From: Methylomonas montana | GTDB taxonomy: Bacteria; Pseudomonadota; Gammaproteobacteria; Methylococcales; Methylomonadaceae | NCBI RefSeq assembly: GCF_030490285.1 | Contig: NZ_CP129884.1 | Span: 1,674,001-1,738,000 of the forward strand | Length of the DNA: 64,000 bases | Direction: 5' to 3' | Shown: positions 54,355 through 63,403 of the stretch, one piece after another | How positions within the stretch are numbered: the stretch's first letter is position 1 | How the letters are laid out: the number at the start of each line of letters is the position of its first letter | Program-made: the position numbers and the translations under genes | The notes under the pieces: generated by a model | Seen by the model: only the letters and a program-made list of their open reading frames with translations | Databases searched by the model: none | What the model was told of the DNA's origin: nothing

Positions 54355-55209
54355 CTATTTGTGCTCAGCTTGGTTTCTGGCTGCCAGTCTGGGAATATCC
54401 GCACCGATAAACAAAGCCGGATCGACGGTTTCCTTGTTTAAATACACGATCCAATGCAAATGCGGGCCGGTGACGCGGCCGGTGGCGCCGACATCGCCGA
54501 GCCGGTCGCCCGCTTTGAGTTGCTGGCCGATTTTTACCGAAATCCGGCTCATGTGCAGGTAAGCGCTGATCAGACCTTGTCCATGGTCCAAAAACACCGT
54601 GTTGCCGTTGAAAAAGTAGTTACCGGCGCCGATCACCGTGGCCGCTGCCGGGGCGTTGATCGCGGTGCCGGTGCCGGCGGCTATGTCCAGGCCATTATGC
54701 GGTTGGCGGGGGGCTTCGTTGAAAAAACGTTTCAGACCAAACAGGCTGCTGAGTCGGCCATCCACCGGGGCCGTAAACGAGGTGTCGGCATCGCGCTCGC
54801 TCCAAGTGTCCTTGATGCGGGCCATTTCGATTTTCTCGGCTTCGATGCGCTTTAAATCCTCGGGCGTCATTTCATCGACCATGCGCTTATTCTGGATAGT
54901 CAGCCGTTGTTCCGGATAGGCTTTATCGGCGACATTGAAATCGAGCCGGCTACTGGCGCCATCGCGTTCGATGTCGATGCCATGGCTGCCAAGCGGCGCC
55001 GATAACGGGATGCCGACCAGCGCTTGCCATTCGCCGTCGTGTTCGGCCACTAGCACCCGATTACCGTGGTAGAACACTTTCGGCGCCGGTTTCGTGCCAT
55101 CACCGACCGGCAATATGGCGATGCCGCCGGGTACCAACGAGGCGTCCGGTAACTGGCCGGCTAGGCAAAACCAGGGAAGTAGCCAGAGGCCGATTATTTT
55201 ATTAATCAT
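54355..55209 (-). CDS. M23 family metallopeptidase
   Basis: A 284-residue periplasmic LytM/M23 protein. An N-terminal signal (MINKIIGLWLLPWFCLAGQL) precedes a beta-rich region (about 25-110). The catalytic peptidase domain (about 150-270) contains HNGLDIAAGTGT and TGPHLHWIVYLN, which hold the zinc ligands His, Asp and His. Probable substrate is peptidoglycan cross-bridges. It overlaps the xseA stop by eight bases, so both are in one operon. Confidence 0.92.
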   Translation of the reverse strand: MINKIIGLWLLPWFCLAGQLPDASLVPGGIAILPVGDGTKPAPKVFYHGNRVLVAEHDGEWQALVGIPLSAPLGSHGIDIERDGASSRLDFNVADKAYPEQRLTIQNKRMVDEMTPEDLKRIEAEKIEMARIKDTWSERDADTSFTAPVDGRLSSLFGLKRFFNEAPRQPHNGLDIAAGTGTAINAPAAATVIGAGNYFFNGNTVFLDHGQGLISAYLHMSRISVKIGQQLKAGDRLGDVGATGRVTGPHLHWIVYLNKETVDPALFIGADIPRLAARNQAEHK

Positions 55210-56545
55210 GGATAATCTCTTTAATTTGACTGACGATGCGGCCGCTGGCGAAACGGGTGTCGAGCAACTCGTTCTTGGCCAGTTGGCTAATGGATTTGAC
55301 GATGTGAGCGTTGTCGTGGCGCTGAACGATGGCGTAGCCGCGTTCCAGCGTTGCCAGCGGGCTGACCGCGTGCAGGGTTTGCGCGACCGCGTTTTGTTGG
55401 TTTTTCAAAGTCGCCAGCTTGAGTTTTACCGAACGGATCAGCCGTTGCTGAAAATAGTCCAGCTGTTGCCGATAGGCGTGGATTGCGGCCAAAGGCTGGT
55501 AGCGGTTCAGGCGTTGATCGTTTAGCGCCAGTTGCTGACGGCTTTGTTGCAAGCGGCCTTGTATCGCCCGATTCAGCCTTTGTTCCAGCTCGTCCAGGCG
55601 TTGGGCATTGCGCTGTAGTTTTTCGCCGGGATGCTGGGTTTGCAAGGCTTTATTCAGCCAGGTCAACCGCTGTTGCTGTTGTAACAATAGTCCTTGCATC
55701 TGCCGAGTCAGCTGACGCTCGATAGCGGTAAAACGGTTTAGCCAGGCGGTTTGATCCGGTACCGCATATTCGGCGGCTGCCGAGGGCGTCGGCGCGCGCA
55801 AGTCGGCGACGAAATCGGCGATGCTGAAATCCACTTCATGGCCGACTGCCGAAATCACCGGAATCCGGCTGGCAGCCACCGCGCGGGCGACGATTTCTTC
55901 GTTAAACGCCCATAAATCTTCCAGTGAACCGCCGCCGCGCGCCAGGATGATGACGTCTACCAAAGCCTGTCGATTCGCGCAGGCCAGAGCTGCACTGATT
56001 TCGAACTTGGCGTTGTCGCCTTGTACGGCCACCGGGTAAATCAACACCGGTATCGCTGGGAAACGCCGCTTCAAGACGCTGAGAACGTCGTGGATCGCCG
56101 CGCCGCTGGCCGAGGTGATCACGCCGATTTGGCAGGGCAGCGCCGGTATCGGCTTCTTGCGGCTTTGTTCGAACAAGCCTTCTTGTAACAGTTTTTGTTT
56201 CAAGCGTTCGTAAGCCAGCCGCAACGCGCCGTCGCCGGCTTCTTCCAGTTGTTCCACCACCAATTGGTAGTCGCCACGCGGCTCGTACAAGCTGACCTGA
56301 GCGGTGGCGACCACCAGATTGCCGTTGGCTGGTTTAAAACGCAGTCGTTGCTGTTGGCCCTTAAACATCGCGCAGCGGATTTGGGCTTGGGCGTCTTTCA
56401 GCGTGAAGTAATAATGGCCGGAGGAGGGCAGGCTGAGATTGGAAATTTCACCTTGCACCTGCACGGTCAGAAAATGGCTGGCCAGCAAGCGTTTGGCTTC
56501 GCGGTTGAGTTGGGAAACGCTGTAAATTAATTCGGTAGGGCTCAT
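55202..56545 (-). CDS. xseA: Exodeoxyribonuclease VII large subunit
   Basis: The large subunit (447 residues) of the single-strand exonuclease that degrades DNA ends. The N-terminal OB fold (LASHFLTVQVQGEISNLSLPSSGHYYFTLKDA) is followed by the conserved catalytic region (LPCQIGVITSASGAAIHDVLSVLKRRFPAIPVLIYPV, DVIILARGGGSLEDLWAFNEE, PVISAVGHEVDFSIADFVADLRAPTPSAAAE) and a long C-terminal coiled coil. ATG 56545 is used rather than the TTG one codon earlier. The small subunit xseB is not nearby. Confidence 0.96.
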   Translation of the reverse strand: MSPTELIYSVSQLNREAKRLLASHFLTVQVQGEISNLSLPSSGHYYFTLKDAQAQIRCAMFKGQQQRLRFKPANGNLVVATAQVSLYEPRGDYQLVVEQLEEAGDGALRLAYERLKQKLLQEGLFEQSRKKPIPALPCQIGVITSASGAAIHDVLSVLKRRFPAIPVLIYPVAVQGDNAKFEISAALACANRQALVDVIILARGGGSLEDLWAFNEEIVARAVAASRIPVISAVGHEVDFSIADFVADLRAPTPSAAAEYAVPDQTAWLNRFTAIERQLTRQMQGLLLQQQQRLTWLNKALQTQHPGEKLQRNAQRLDELEQRLNRAIQGRLQQSRQQLALNDQRLNRYQPLAAIHAYRQQLDYFQQRLIRSVKLKLATLKNQQNAVAQTLHAVSPLATLERGYAIVQRHDNAHIVKSISQLAKNELLDTRFASGRIVSQIKEIIHD

Positions 56546-56707
56546 CAACGGTGGCAGCCGGGTGGTCGGAAATATGCAAAGCCCTATTTTACGGTGGATT
56601 GCCGGTATCCGTTGCGGCTTTTATTTGGCCGCGCGTTTTTCAATATCAGCTGAGCTAGAATGGCGATTTAGTGTACGTTTTAGCTTTGGAGAATAAGGAA
56701 TCTACCC

Positions 56708-57682
56708 ATGCATGAACATCAATTGAGCAACTGGCAGCATCCGCATAATTTCGCCCGGATCAATCGCAGGGGCGAGCGGCGTACCAAATGGGTATTACTG
56801 CTGACGTTTGCGACCATGCTGGTGGAAATTGTCGCCGGGATGCAGTTTCACTCGATGGCCTTGCTGGCCGACGGCTGGCACATGGCCACCCATGTGGTGG
56901 CGTTCATGATTGCAATCTTTGCTTACCGTTACAGTCGGATCCACGAAGGCGACCAGACTTTTGCGTTTAGTCCGGCCAAGGCCGGGGTATTGGGCGGATT
57001 TGCCAGTTCGATCGCGTTGGCGATGGTGGCTTTGGTGATGATCGCCGACTCGGTGGAACGCTTACTGATGCCGGAGCTGATTCGCTTCGACGAGGCGATT
57101 TTAGTGGCGCAAGTGGGTTTGCTGATCAATTTGTTAAGTGCGCTGCTGTTGGGAGACCATCACGATCATCATCACGGGCACAATCACCACCATGGTCATG
57201 ACCATGACCATGACCATGACGAGCATGATCGCCCTCATCACGATCATAACTTGCGAGCGGCGTATCTGCATGTGATGGCCGACGCGTTGACCTCGGTGCT
57301 GGCGATTATCGCTTTGGTGGCCGGTAAATATTACGGTTGGGTTTGGCTGGATACCGTGATGGGATTCGTCGGTGCCACCGTGATCCTGATCTGGGCTTTC
57401 GGCTTAATTAAGGAAACCAGCCCGGTATTGTTGGATCTGAGTATCGATGGCCAGTATTTACAGGCAATTCAGGCGGCACTGGAGCAAGACGGCGAATGCC
57501 GGGTCAGCGACTTGCATGTCTGGCCGATCAGTGCCAATCACTACGCGGCGATCGTGGTTTTAGTCACCCAGCAGCCGAAGTCACCCAGTTATTACAAAAC
57601 CTTGCTGGCTAATTTCGCGCAGCTCGATCACATTACCGTGGAAGTCAATCGCTGCAACGGCCAAGATTGCGTTGCAGAATAA
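56708..57682 (+). CDS. dmeF: Cation diffusion facilitator DmeF (Co/Ni efflux type)
   Basis: A 324-residue inner-membrane CDF transporter. The N-terminal metal-binding helix pair (LADGWHMATHVVAFMIAI) has the DxxHD-like site, and a large His/Asp-rich cytosolic loop at about 152-182 is made of HDH and HHH repeats. The C-terminal half (DALTSVLAIIALVAGKYYGWVWLDTVMGFVGA) is typical of DmeF. Cobalt or nickel is the expected metal by homology; zinc cannot be excluded. It overlaps the convergent methyltransferase by 38 bases. Confidence 0.93.
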   Translation: MHEHQLSNWQHPHNFARINRRGERRTKWVLLLTFATMLVEIVAGMQFHSMALLADGWHMATHVVAFMIAIFAYRYSRIHEGDQTFAFSPAKAGVLGGFASSIALAMVALVMIADSVERLLMPELIRFDEAILVAQVGLLINLLSALLLGDHHDHHHGHNHHHGHDHDHDHDEHDRPHHDHNLRAAYLHVMADALTSVLAIIALVAGKYYGWVWLDTVMGFVGATVILIWAFGLIKETSPVLLDLSIDGQYLQAIQAALEQDGECRVSDLHVWPISANHYAAIVVLVTQQPKSPSYYKTLLANFAQLDHITVEVNRCNGQDCVAE

Positions 57683-58304
57683 TCGCATCGCTAGCGGCAA
57701 ATTCGATTCGGCAATCGTAACGCGCCGCTAGCCAGTTAAAAGTTGCCTGGGAAAAAAAGGCGACATGGGTCTGATCGTTTTTGTAATGCCATTTGGCAAA
57801 CGCTTCGGCGTCTATCACCAGTTTAGTCATGATACCCAGCCAGCCGCCGGGTTTCAGTAAACCAAGCAGCCTGTTGAACTCTTGCTTAGGCTCGCGAAAA
57901 TGTTCGACGACTTCGGTGCAGACGATGAAGTCGTAATCCTGTTGCAGGTGTTCCGGAAAATCGGCGTAAAACGGGTCGTAGAGCTTGACGCGATGGCCTT
58001 GGGCTTTGATTAGCTCGGCTAGTGCCGGGCCGGGGCCGCAGCCGTAATCCAAACCTAGCGCATTGGCCGGTAAACGTTCGAGCAGGGGCCTGGCTAAGCG
58101 CGACAGAAATTTAAGATAGCCAGGGTCGTCGATAGCGTTTTGATGCAGGTCGTAAATCGCTTTTTCCTGTGCCAGCGGCAAATGCTGATTGCTGTCGACA
58201 AACACTAACAAGCAATTTTCGCAACGGCTGTAATCGCGTCGCCGGTCGCTATGAAAATGGTGGGTATCGGTGGCCGCACAGAGTGGACAAGTGAGGGCTG
58301 TCAT
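57645..58304 (-). CDS. Class I SAM-dependent methyltransferase with N-terminal zinc-ribbon
   Basis: A 219-residue protein starting MTALTCPLCAATDTHHFHSD, with CPLC and CENC forming a likely zinc ribbon. The methyltransferase domain has GLDYGCGPGPALAELI (SAM loop), DFIVCTEVVEHFREP and LLKPGGWLGIMTK. This layout is seen in diverse bacterial methyltransferases; the substrate is unknown. The start at 58304 is preferred over 58343, which adds a non-family extension. Confidence 0.9.
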   Translation of the reverse strand: MTALTCPLCAATDTHHFHSDRRRDYSRCENCLLVFVDSNQHLPLAQEKAIYDLHQNAIDDPGYLKFLSRLARPLLERLPANALGLDYGCGPGPALAELIKAQGHRVKLYDPFYADFPEHLQQDYDFIVCTEVVEHFREPKQEFNRLLGLLKPGGWLGIMTKLVIDAEAFAKWHYKNDQTHVAFFSQATFNWLAARYDCRIEFAASDAIILQRNLGRCSD

Positions 58305-58323
58305 GATTAATTCAGGCTTTTGC

Positions 58324-58351
58324 TTGACGGCAGGGACATGCAATGTATAAT
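58324..58351 (+). promoter_or_regulatory. Sigma-70 promoter of tRNA-Asp
   Basis: TTGACG at 58324-58329, a 16-base spacer, and TATAAT at 58346-58351, followed by a GC-rich discriminator (GCGCGGC) as expected for a stringently regulated stable RNA promoter. It lies 17 bases before the tRNA-Asp gene. Confidence 0.75.
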
Positions 58352-58368
58352 GCGCGGCTCACTACTGC

Positions 58369-58445
58369 GGAGCGGTAGTTCAGTTGGTTAGAATACCGGC
58401 CTGTCACGCCGGGGGTCGCGGGTTCGAGCCCCGTCCGCTCCGCCA
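58369..58445 (+). tRNA. tRNA-Asp (anticodon GTC)
   Basis: 77 bases with acceptor GGAGCGG pairing with CCGCTCC, anticodon stem-loop CCGGC-CTGTCAC-GCCGG giving GTC, T-loop GTTCGAGCC, and encoded CCA. Confidence 0.97.
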
Positions 58446-58508
58446 TTTCCTTGGTTCCTCGCAGTGCTCTTTTCCACGGTTTCGTTGGAATTAAATCTCT
58501 TGCTTCCA

Positions 58509-59009
58509 TTAGTTTGCGGTTTGCCGAAACTGCTGCCAGATCATTTTGAAAGTGACTGTCAAAGTTGGATCGTTAGTGTTTACGCGATCGTCCACGATGG
58601 CTGGATTCAACCATCGGCCTTCGTCGATTTCTTCCGCCGCCAAGTTAAACGGTCCGTTATGCCGGCAGCGGTAGACCTGAATGAACTCCATGCCCAATTC
58701 GGCGCTAGCCTCCAGTTTGAACAATGGCTCTAGCGCGGCCGATACGTTTAATTCTTCTTGTAACTCGCGCGGCGCGCAGCTGTCGTAGCTTTCGCCGGCG
58801 TCAACGTGGCCGGCCGCCGAGCTGTCCCACAGGCCTTTATTCAGGTCTTTTTTCATCGAGCGTTTTTGCAGAAACAACTCGCCCAGATCGTTGAAGACCA
58901 GAATATGTACCGCGCGGTGGCGCAGCCCATTGGCGTGAATTTCCCGGCGCGGCCGCTGGGCGATGATTGCATCGTCTGCGTCGACGACATCAAGAAGCTC
59001 GTTGTGCAT
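58509..59009 (-). CDS. Nudix hydrolase (YfcD-like)
   Basis: A 166-residue Nudix protein. The Nudix box is in SAAGHVDAGESYDSCAPREL followed by QEELNV (GHVDAGE...RELQEE), with the usual terminal glycine replaced by asparagine. The context RAVHILVFNDLGELFLQKRS and KDLNKGLWDS resembles YfcD and isopentenyl diphosphate isomerase-like Nudix enzymes. Substrate is unknown. It is divergent from the TetR-type regulator. Confidence 0.9.
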   Translation of the reverse strand: MHNELLDVVDADDAIIAQRPRREIHANGLRHRAVHILVFNDLGELFLQKRSMKKDLNKGLWDSSAAGHVDAGESYDSCAPRELQEELNVSAALEPLFKLEASAELGMEFIQVYRCRHNGPFNLAAEEIDEGRWLNPAIVDDRVNTNDPTLTVTFKMIWQQFRQTAN

Positions 59010-59078
59010 GCTTAACTATCGATTCCTGTGGCAAGGTCGTGTATGGTAGCTGCTTTTAGTGCATGTCGCAGAGTGAAT

Positions 59079-59705
59079 ATGGCAAGAAGAAGCGAACATA
59101 GTCAGGAACAAATCAGGGAAATGGTGTTGGTCGCGGCGGAAACCATCGTCGTCGAGGATGGTTTTAACGCGTTGACGGTGCGTAAGATCGCGATGGAGAT
59201 CGGCTATACGGTGGGCAGTATTTACATGGTGTTTGCCAATATGAATGACTTGGCGACCCATGTGAAAGCGCGAACGCTGGACGAGTTGGCCAAACAGTTA
59301 AGCGATTGCGCGCCCACTGGTGGTGTCGAACAGCATATTCTGACCTTGGCCGAGACTTATCTAAACTTCGCCGCCCAACATTTCAACCGCTGGCGGATGA
59401 TTTTTGATGTGCAAAGCGAGGAAGCGCCGCCCGAGTGGTATCAGCAAAAAATCGAGCAACTATTTGCTATCGTCGAAGAATTATTTAAACAGCTGACGCC
59501 CAATGGCTCTCCCGAGCAAAGCCGGCTGGCAGCCAGGACGCTATGGAGCGGCGTACACGGCATCTGCATTTTATCGCTGACCGCCAAACCGCAAACCAGC
59601 GACGTCGAAGTGTCCAAATTGAGCGTGGATTTATTGGTCAATACCTTCATTCAAGGCTGGAAGGCCGTTCCACTTCAGGCAGATGCCATACCACCAGGAA
59701 AGTAG
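59079..59705 (+). CDS. TetR family transcriptional regulator
   Basis: A 208-residue regulator starting MARRSEHSQEQIREM. The N-terminal helix-turn-helix (DGFNALTVRKIAMEIGYTVGSIYMVFANMNDL) binds DNA; the C-terminal ligand/dimerisation domain ends LSVDLLVNTFIQGWKAV. The in-frame upstream start at 59028 lacks a ribosome binding site. It overlaps the convergent lplT end by 59 bases, and its targets are not known. Confidence 0.9.
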   Translation: MARRSEHSQEQIREMVLVAAETIVVEDGFNALTVRKIAMEIGYTVGSIYMVFANMNDLATHVKARTLDELAKQLSDCAPTGGVEQHILTLAETYLNFAAQHFNRWRMIFDVQSEEAPPEWYQQKIEQLFAIVEELFKQLTPNGSPEQSRLAARTLWSGVHGICILSLTAKPQTSDVEVSKLSVDLLVNTFIQGWKAVPLQADAIPPGK

Positions 59706-60819
59706 CCGCCATCAGTAACAAACCCAGTCCAATCAACGCGGCAATCGGTGTGACCAGCTGGGCGGCAGCCAGCGTATAAGCGCCGACCGACAACAACATC
59801 GCCACATTCTGGAAAAAATTCTGCATCGCTACCGCGCCGCCACTGCCGATACTGTGTTGGCCGATCTCCTGCAACGCGGCATTGATAGGGACGATGAACA
59901 TGCCGCCGGCCATGCCCATTAGAAACAACACAAAACGCGCCGGCCAAATCGTTTCGGTAAAACTCAGGGCAATGATGAATAGGCTCATCAAATATGCCGG
60001 AATTCGCGCTCGCCGCAAATGTTCCAGCGGAATCATCCGCGGTACCAGCACCGAGCCGGCGACGATGCCAAGCGCCAGAAACAGGGTCAGGTTGGCGATG
60101 TCGCTGGCGTTGTGAGTCATTAGCACCAACGGCGCCCAGGCGATGATGATGACCCGCACGCTGGCCGCCGCCGCCCAAAACAAGGACGCGCCGAGTACCG
60201 CAAACCGCGAGCGCGGCATGGCCAGAAAAGTACTAATTTCCCGGTAAAACAACACGACTTTCGAGCCGGATGGCGGCGTTTTGCGCAAGCCCACCGGCAG
60301 GAATAAGGTGGTCGCCGCCGAGATCAAGAACAGGGCTATGGTGGCGATCAAGGCCCAAGCGGTCGAATAATCGGCCAGCTTGGCGCCAACCACCATGCCG
60401 GTCAATATCGCCAGTATCGTCGAGCCTTCGATCCAGCTGTTGGCCTTGACCAGGCCGTCATGGCCGGCCAATTCCGGCAGAATCCCGTATTTGGCCGGGC
60501 TGTACAAGGCCGCGCCGACCCCGACCAGACAATAAGCCAACAACGGTTCCACCTTTAACAGCAACAAGCCGGCGCCACAGGCCTTGATCAGGTTGGCGAC
60601 GATCAATACTCGCGATTTCGCGTGGCTATCGGCAACTCCGCCCACCCAGGGTGCCAATACCACGAAGGCCACCAGAAATACGCTCTGCAAAGCCGGCACG
60701 TACCAGCTGGCCGGATGCGCTTCCTGCATCACCATCGCAATGACCGTGAACAAAATGGCGTTGTCGGCGAATGCCGACAGAAATTGGGCGACTAGCAGTG
60801 GGTAGATGTGTTTGCTCAT
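59647..60819 (-). CDS. lplT: Lysophospholipid transporter LplT (MFS)
   Basis: A 390-residue major facilitator protein that flips lysophospholipids inward for re-acylation by Aas. It starts MSKHIYPLLVAQFLSAFADNA, with segments APWVGGVADSHAKSRVLIVANLIK and GAALYSPAKYGILPELAGHDGLVKANSWIEGSTILAILTG, all typical of LplT. Its gene lies 90 bases downstream of aas on the same strand, forming the expected two-gene operon. Confidence 0.92.
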   Translation of the reverse strand: MSKHIYPLLVAQFLSAFADNAILFTVIAMVMQEAHPASWYVPALQSVFLVAFVVLAPWVGGVADSHAKSRVLIVANLIKACGAGLLLLKVEPLLAYCLVGVGAALYSPAKYGILPELAGHDGLVKANSWIEGSTILAILTGMVVGAKLADYSTAWALIATIALFLISAATTLFLPVGLRKTPPSGSKVVLFYREISTFLAMPRSRFAVLGASLFWAAAASVRVIIIAWAPLVLMTHNASDIANLTLFLALGIVAGSVLVPRMIPLEHLRRARIPAYLMSLFIIALSFTETIWPARFVLFLMGMAGGMFIVPINAALQEIGQHSIGSGGAVAMQNFFQNVAMLLSVGAYTLAAAQLVTPIAALIGLGLLLMAATFLVVWHLPEVERPSSLE

Positions 60820-60908
60820 GGCTGGAAAGGGTTTTGATAAGAAACGATAAGCCTTGCGATGCAACAAGCGGATTGCCTAAGCATCGCGGGCTTAGTGATT
60901 AGTAGCAC

Positions 60909-63077
60909 TTAAGCGGGCAGCTCCGCATGGCCTGCCAATAACTCAGCCGCCAATGCCGTTGCGCCGGGATAATCGGTTTTTCCGGTCGCCAATACCGGCA
61001 GTTTTTCCAGTACGAACACTTTCTTGGGCAGATTCAGCGCCGCAACGCCGGGCGAGGCTTCCGCCAGTTGTTTGGCCGATGCCGATTTTTGCGTGGTCAA
61101 CAATACCAATTGTTCGCCTTTTTTGGGGTCGGGTAGACTGACCACGGCATGGTGTGCGTCAGGCCAAGCCTGGATCGCCAATTGTTCGGCCGCCGTCAAC
61201 GACACCATCTCCCCGCCGATTTTCGCGAATCGTTTGCTGCGGCCCTGGATGTGAATGAAGCCTTCGTCGTCGACATGGACGATGTCGCCGGTGTCGTACC
61301 AGCCTTCGCCGTAAGCGGCCGAGCAGGGCGGCACCAGCACGCCGGGATTATCCGGCAGCAGATAGCCCTTCATGATGTTGGGGCCGGCGACATGCAGCTT
61401 GCCGGCGCCTTCGATGCCGGGCACCGGTTCCAGATGGTAGAGCATGTCCGGCATGAAGCGGCCGACGCTGCCGGCCTTATAATCCATCGGCGTGTTGACC
61501 GAGGTGACCGGCGAGGTTTCGGTGGCGCCATAGCCTTCCAGGATGCGGATGCCGAACTTGTTCAGCCAGGTGGTGCGGGTGTTTTCCTGGAGTTTTTCGG
61601 CGCCGGCCACTACATAGCGCATTTTGTAAAAATCGTAAGGATGGGCCTTTTTGGCGTAGGCGGCGAAGAAGGTGTTGGTGCCGAACATGATGGTGGCGCC
61701 CACTTCATAAGCCATTTCCGGTATCACAGCATAGTGCAGCGGCGACGGGTAGAAGAAGCTGGTCATACCGTTCAGAATCGGCATCAAGGTGCCGACCGAG
61801 AAGCCAAAGGAATGGAACATCGGCAGGAAGTTCAGCACCACATCGCCGGGGCCGAAGTCGATGCGCGACCTGATCTGCTTGTGATTGGCCAGTACGTTAG
61901 CATGTGACAGCACGACACCTTTAGGTAAGCCTTCCGAGCCGGAGGTAAACAACACCACGGCCGCGTCGTCGGCCTCGTAAGCATGGCTTTTGTACCAGAG
62001 TCCGGCGGTTTTGGCTTGCAACCAGCCGCTCAGTTTGTCGATAGTGGTCAGCGAGGTCGCCAAGTCTTCCAGATAGACCAGCTTGACTTGTTTTGCCAAC
62101 AATTCCGCATCATGGTCCAGATGTGCCAATTCGATGAATTTGCGAGAGCTCAAGACGATGTTGACTTGTCCGGTCCGGCAGGTTGCAACCATGCCGTTGG
62201 CGCCTAGCGAATAATTCAGCATCGCCGGTACGCGTTGATAGAGCTGCAAGCCCAGAATCACGTTCAGAGTCTTGCAGCTATTGGGCAGCAACACGCCTAT
62301 GTTTTCGCCGGGTTGGGTGATGGCTCTAATCAGCTTGCCGACGATGATGCTGCGGGTAATCAGCGCGTCGTAGCTCAACGGTTTACGCTCCAGGTCTTCG
62401 GCGACCGTATAGTTTCCGCCGAGAATGGCGCGTGCTTCCAGTAAGGCCGAGAATATCGTCTGTTGGTAATGACTGGTGGCGAACATCATTTCGGTCATGA
62501 TGTCGGACAGAATGTGGCCGCTGTGTTTGCGGCGGGCCTTGCCGGTCACGTCGCCGTGGGTTTCGATCAGCGTTGGCGGCAAGATATGAATGGTGATGCG
62601 CGGGAACCAGCGCTTGCGCACGACAGCGCCGAGTTTGGAAAAGCGGCTGTATTCCGCGCCGTCGATGCGTACGGGCAATATCGTGGCGCCGGACTTATCG
62701 GCGACCATGCCGGGACCATCGTAAATCTTCATCAGCGAACCGGTAACGGTGATGCGGCCTTCCGGGAAAATCACGGTCTTGGTGTCGTTTTGCATATGAT
62801 GGATCAGCGCTTTTAAAGACAGCGGATGAGTCGGGTCCATCGGAAACACTTTCGATAAGCGCAAGAACGGTCTCAGCCACCAGCGTTCGGAAATTTGGGT
62901 GTTGATCGCAAAGGTGATGTCGTCGGGCAAAAACACGCCCAGCAACAGTGGATCCAGAAAAGAAGTGTGATTTGATAGGATCAGCACCCGATCACCGGCC
63001 TTGTCGTAATTTTCCAGACCCTTGACTTTGACCCTGAAAGCCAGCGTCAGTAGCCAGCGTAATGCAATTTTTAACAT
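60909..63077 (-). CDS. aas: Bifunctional acyl-ACP synthetase/2-acyl-glycerophosphoethanolamine acyltransferase
   Basis: Aas (722 residues) re-acylates lysophosphatidylethanolamine in the inner membrane. The N-terminal acyltransferase has SNHTSFLDPLLLGVFL (HxxxxD) and FPEGRIT. The C-terminal acyl-ACP synthetase has VVLFTSGSEGLPKGVVLSH (ATP loop), EGYGATETSPV and YDTGDIVHVDDEGFIHIQGR. GGGAGGAA lies six bases upstream of the ATG. It pairs with lplT, next in the operon. Confidence 0.96.
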   Translation of the reverse strand: MLKIALRWLLTLAFRVKVKGLENYDKAGDRVLILSNHTSFLDPLLLGVFLPDDITFAINTQISERWWLRPFLRLSKVFPMDPTHPLSLKALIHHMQNDTKTVIFPEGRITVTGSLMKIYDGPGMVADKSGATILPVRIDGAEYSRFSKLGAVVRKRWFPRITIHILPPTLIETHGDVTGKARRKHSGHILSDIMTEMMFATSHYQQTIFSALLEARAILGGNYTVAEDLERKPLSYDALITRSIIVGKLIRAITQPGENIGVLLPNSCKTLNVILGLQLYQRVPAMLNYSLGANGMVATCRTGQVNIVLSSRKFIELAHLDHDAELLAKQVKLVYLEDLATSLTTIDKLSGWLQAKTAGLWYKSHAYEADDAAVVLFTSGSEGLPKGVVLSHANVLANHKQIRSRIDFGPGDVVLNFLPMFHSFGFSVGTLMPILNGMTSFFYPSPLHYAVIPEMAYEVGATIMFGTNTFFAAYAKKAHPYDFYKMRYVVAGAEKLQENTRTTWLNKFGIRILEGYGATETSPVTSVNTPMDYKAGSVGRFMPDMLYHLEPVPGIEGAGKLHVAGPNIMKGYLLPDNPGVLVPPCSAAYGEGWYDTGDIVHVDDEGFIHIQGRSKRFAKIGGEMVSLTAAEQLAIQAWPDAHHAVVSLPDPKKGEQLVLLTTQKSASAKQLAEASPGVAALNLPKKVFVLEKLPVLATGKTDYPGATALAAELLAGHAELPA

Positions 63078-63131
63078 AGAATTCCTCCCGTGCGCGCATA
63101 TTAACAGACAGTTTGCGATTTGCCGGAGAGC

Positions 63132-63160
63132 ACTATAAACATAAATTAAACTACGTTCAA
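63132..63160 (-). promoter_or_regulatory. Sigma-70 promoter of aas-lplT
   Basis: On the minus strand, TTGAAC (63160-63155), a 17-base spacer, and TATAGT (63137-63132), 55 bases upstream of the aas start. Each hexamer matches consensus at five of six positions. Confidence 0.65.
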
Positions 63161-63279
63161 TTATAATTTGTCCAAGTTGGACGGATGGCTGTTTTTGATC
63201 AGCTTAGATGATCGTTGGGCGCGGTCGTTGTGCTGGAGGGCTGGTTTGATCGGCGCTGCATGTGTCCGGAGCCAAAACA

Positions 63280-63311
63280 AAAAAGCCATCTCAGTTGAAG
63301 ATGGCTTTTTT
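63280..63311 (-). terminator. Intrinsic terminator of purK
   Basis: AAAAAGCCATCT (63280-63291) and AGATGGCTTTTT (63299-63310) make a perfect stem with a seven-base loop and T-runs in both directions. It lies about 95 bases past the purK stop on the minus strand. Confidence 0.88.
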
Positions 63312-63403
63312 GTCATTTAGAGTCGACCCTTAAGTATACGTTCGGGCAGCCTCTAAAGCTCAACAAGCGAAACACCTGTGAAAAGGTCGGGTAAAGCGGT
63401 ATT

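Larger units (their letters stand above)
63078..63403. other. Intergenic region aas-purK
   Basis: 326 bases. It holds the aas promoter (63132-63160) and the purK-side terminator (63280-63311). Nothing else is recognised. Confidence 0.6.
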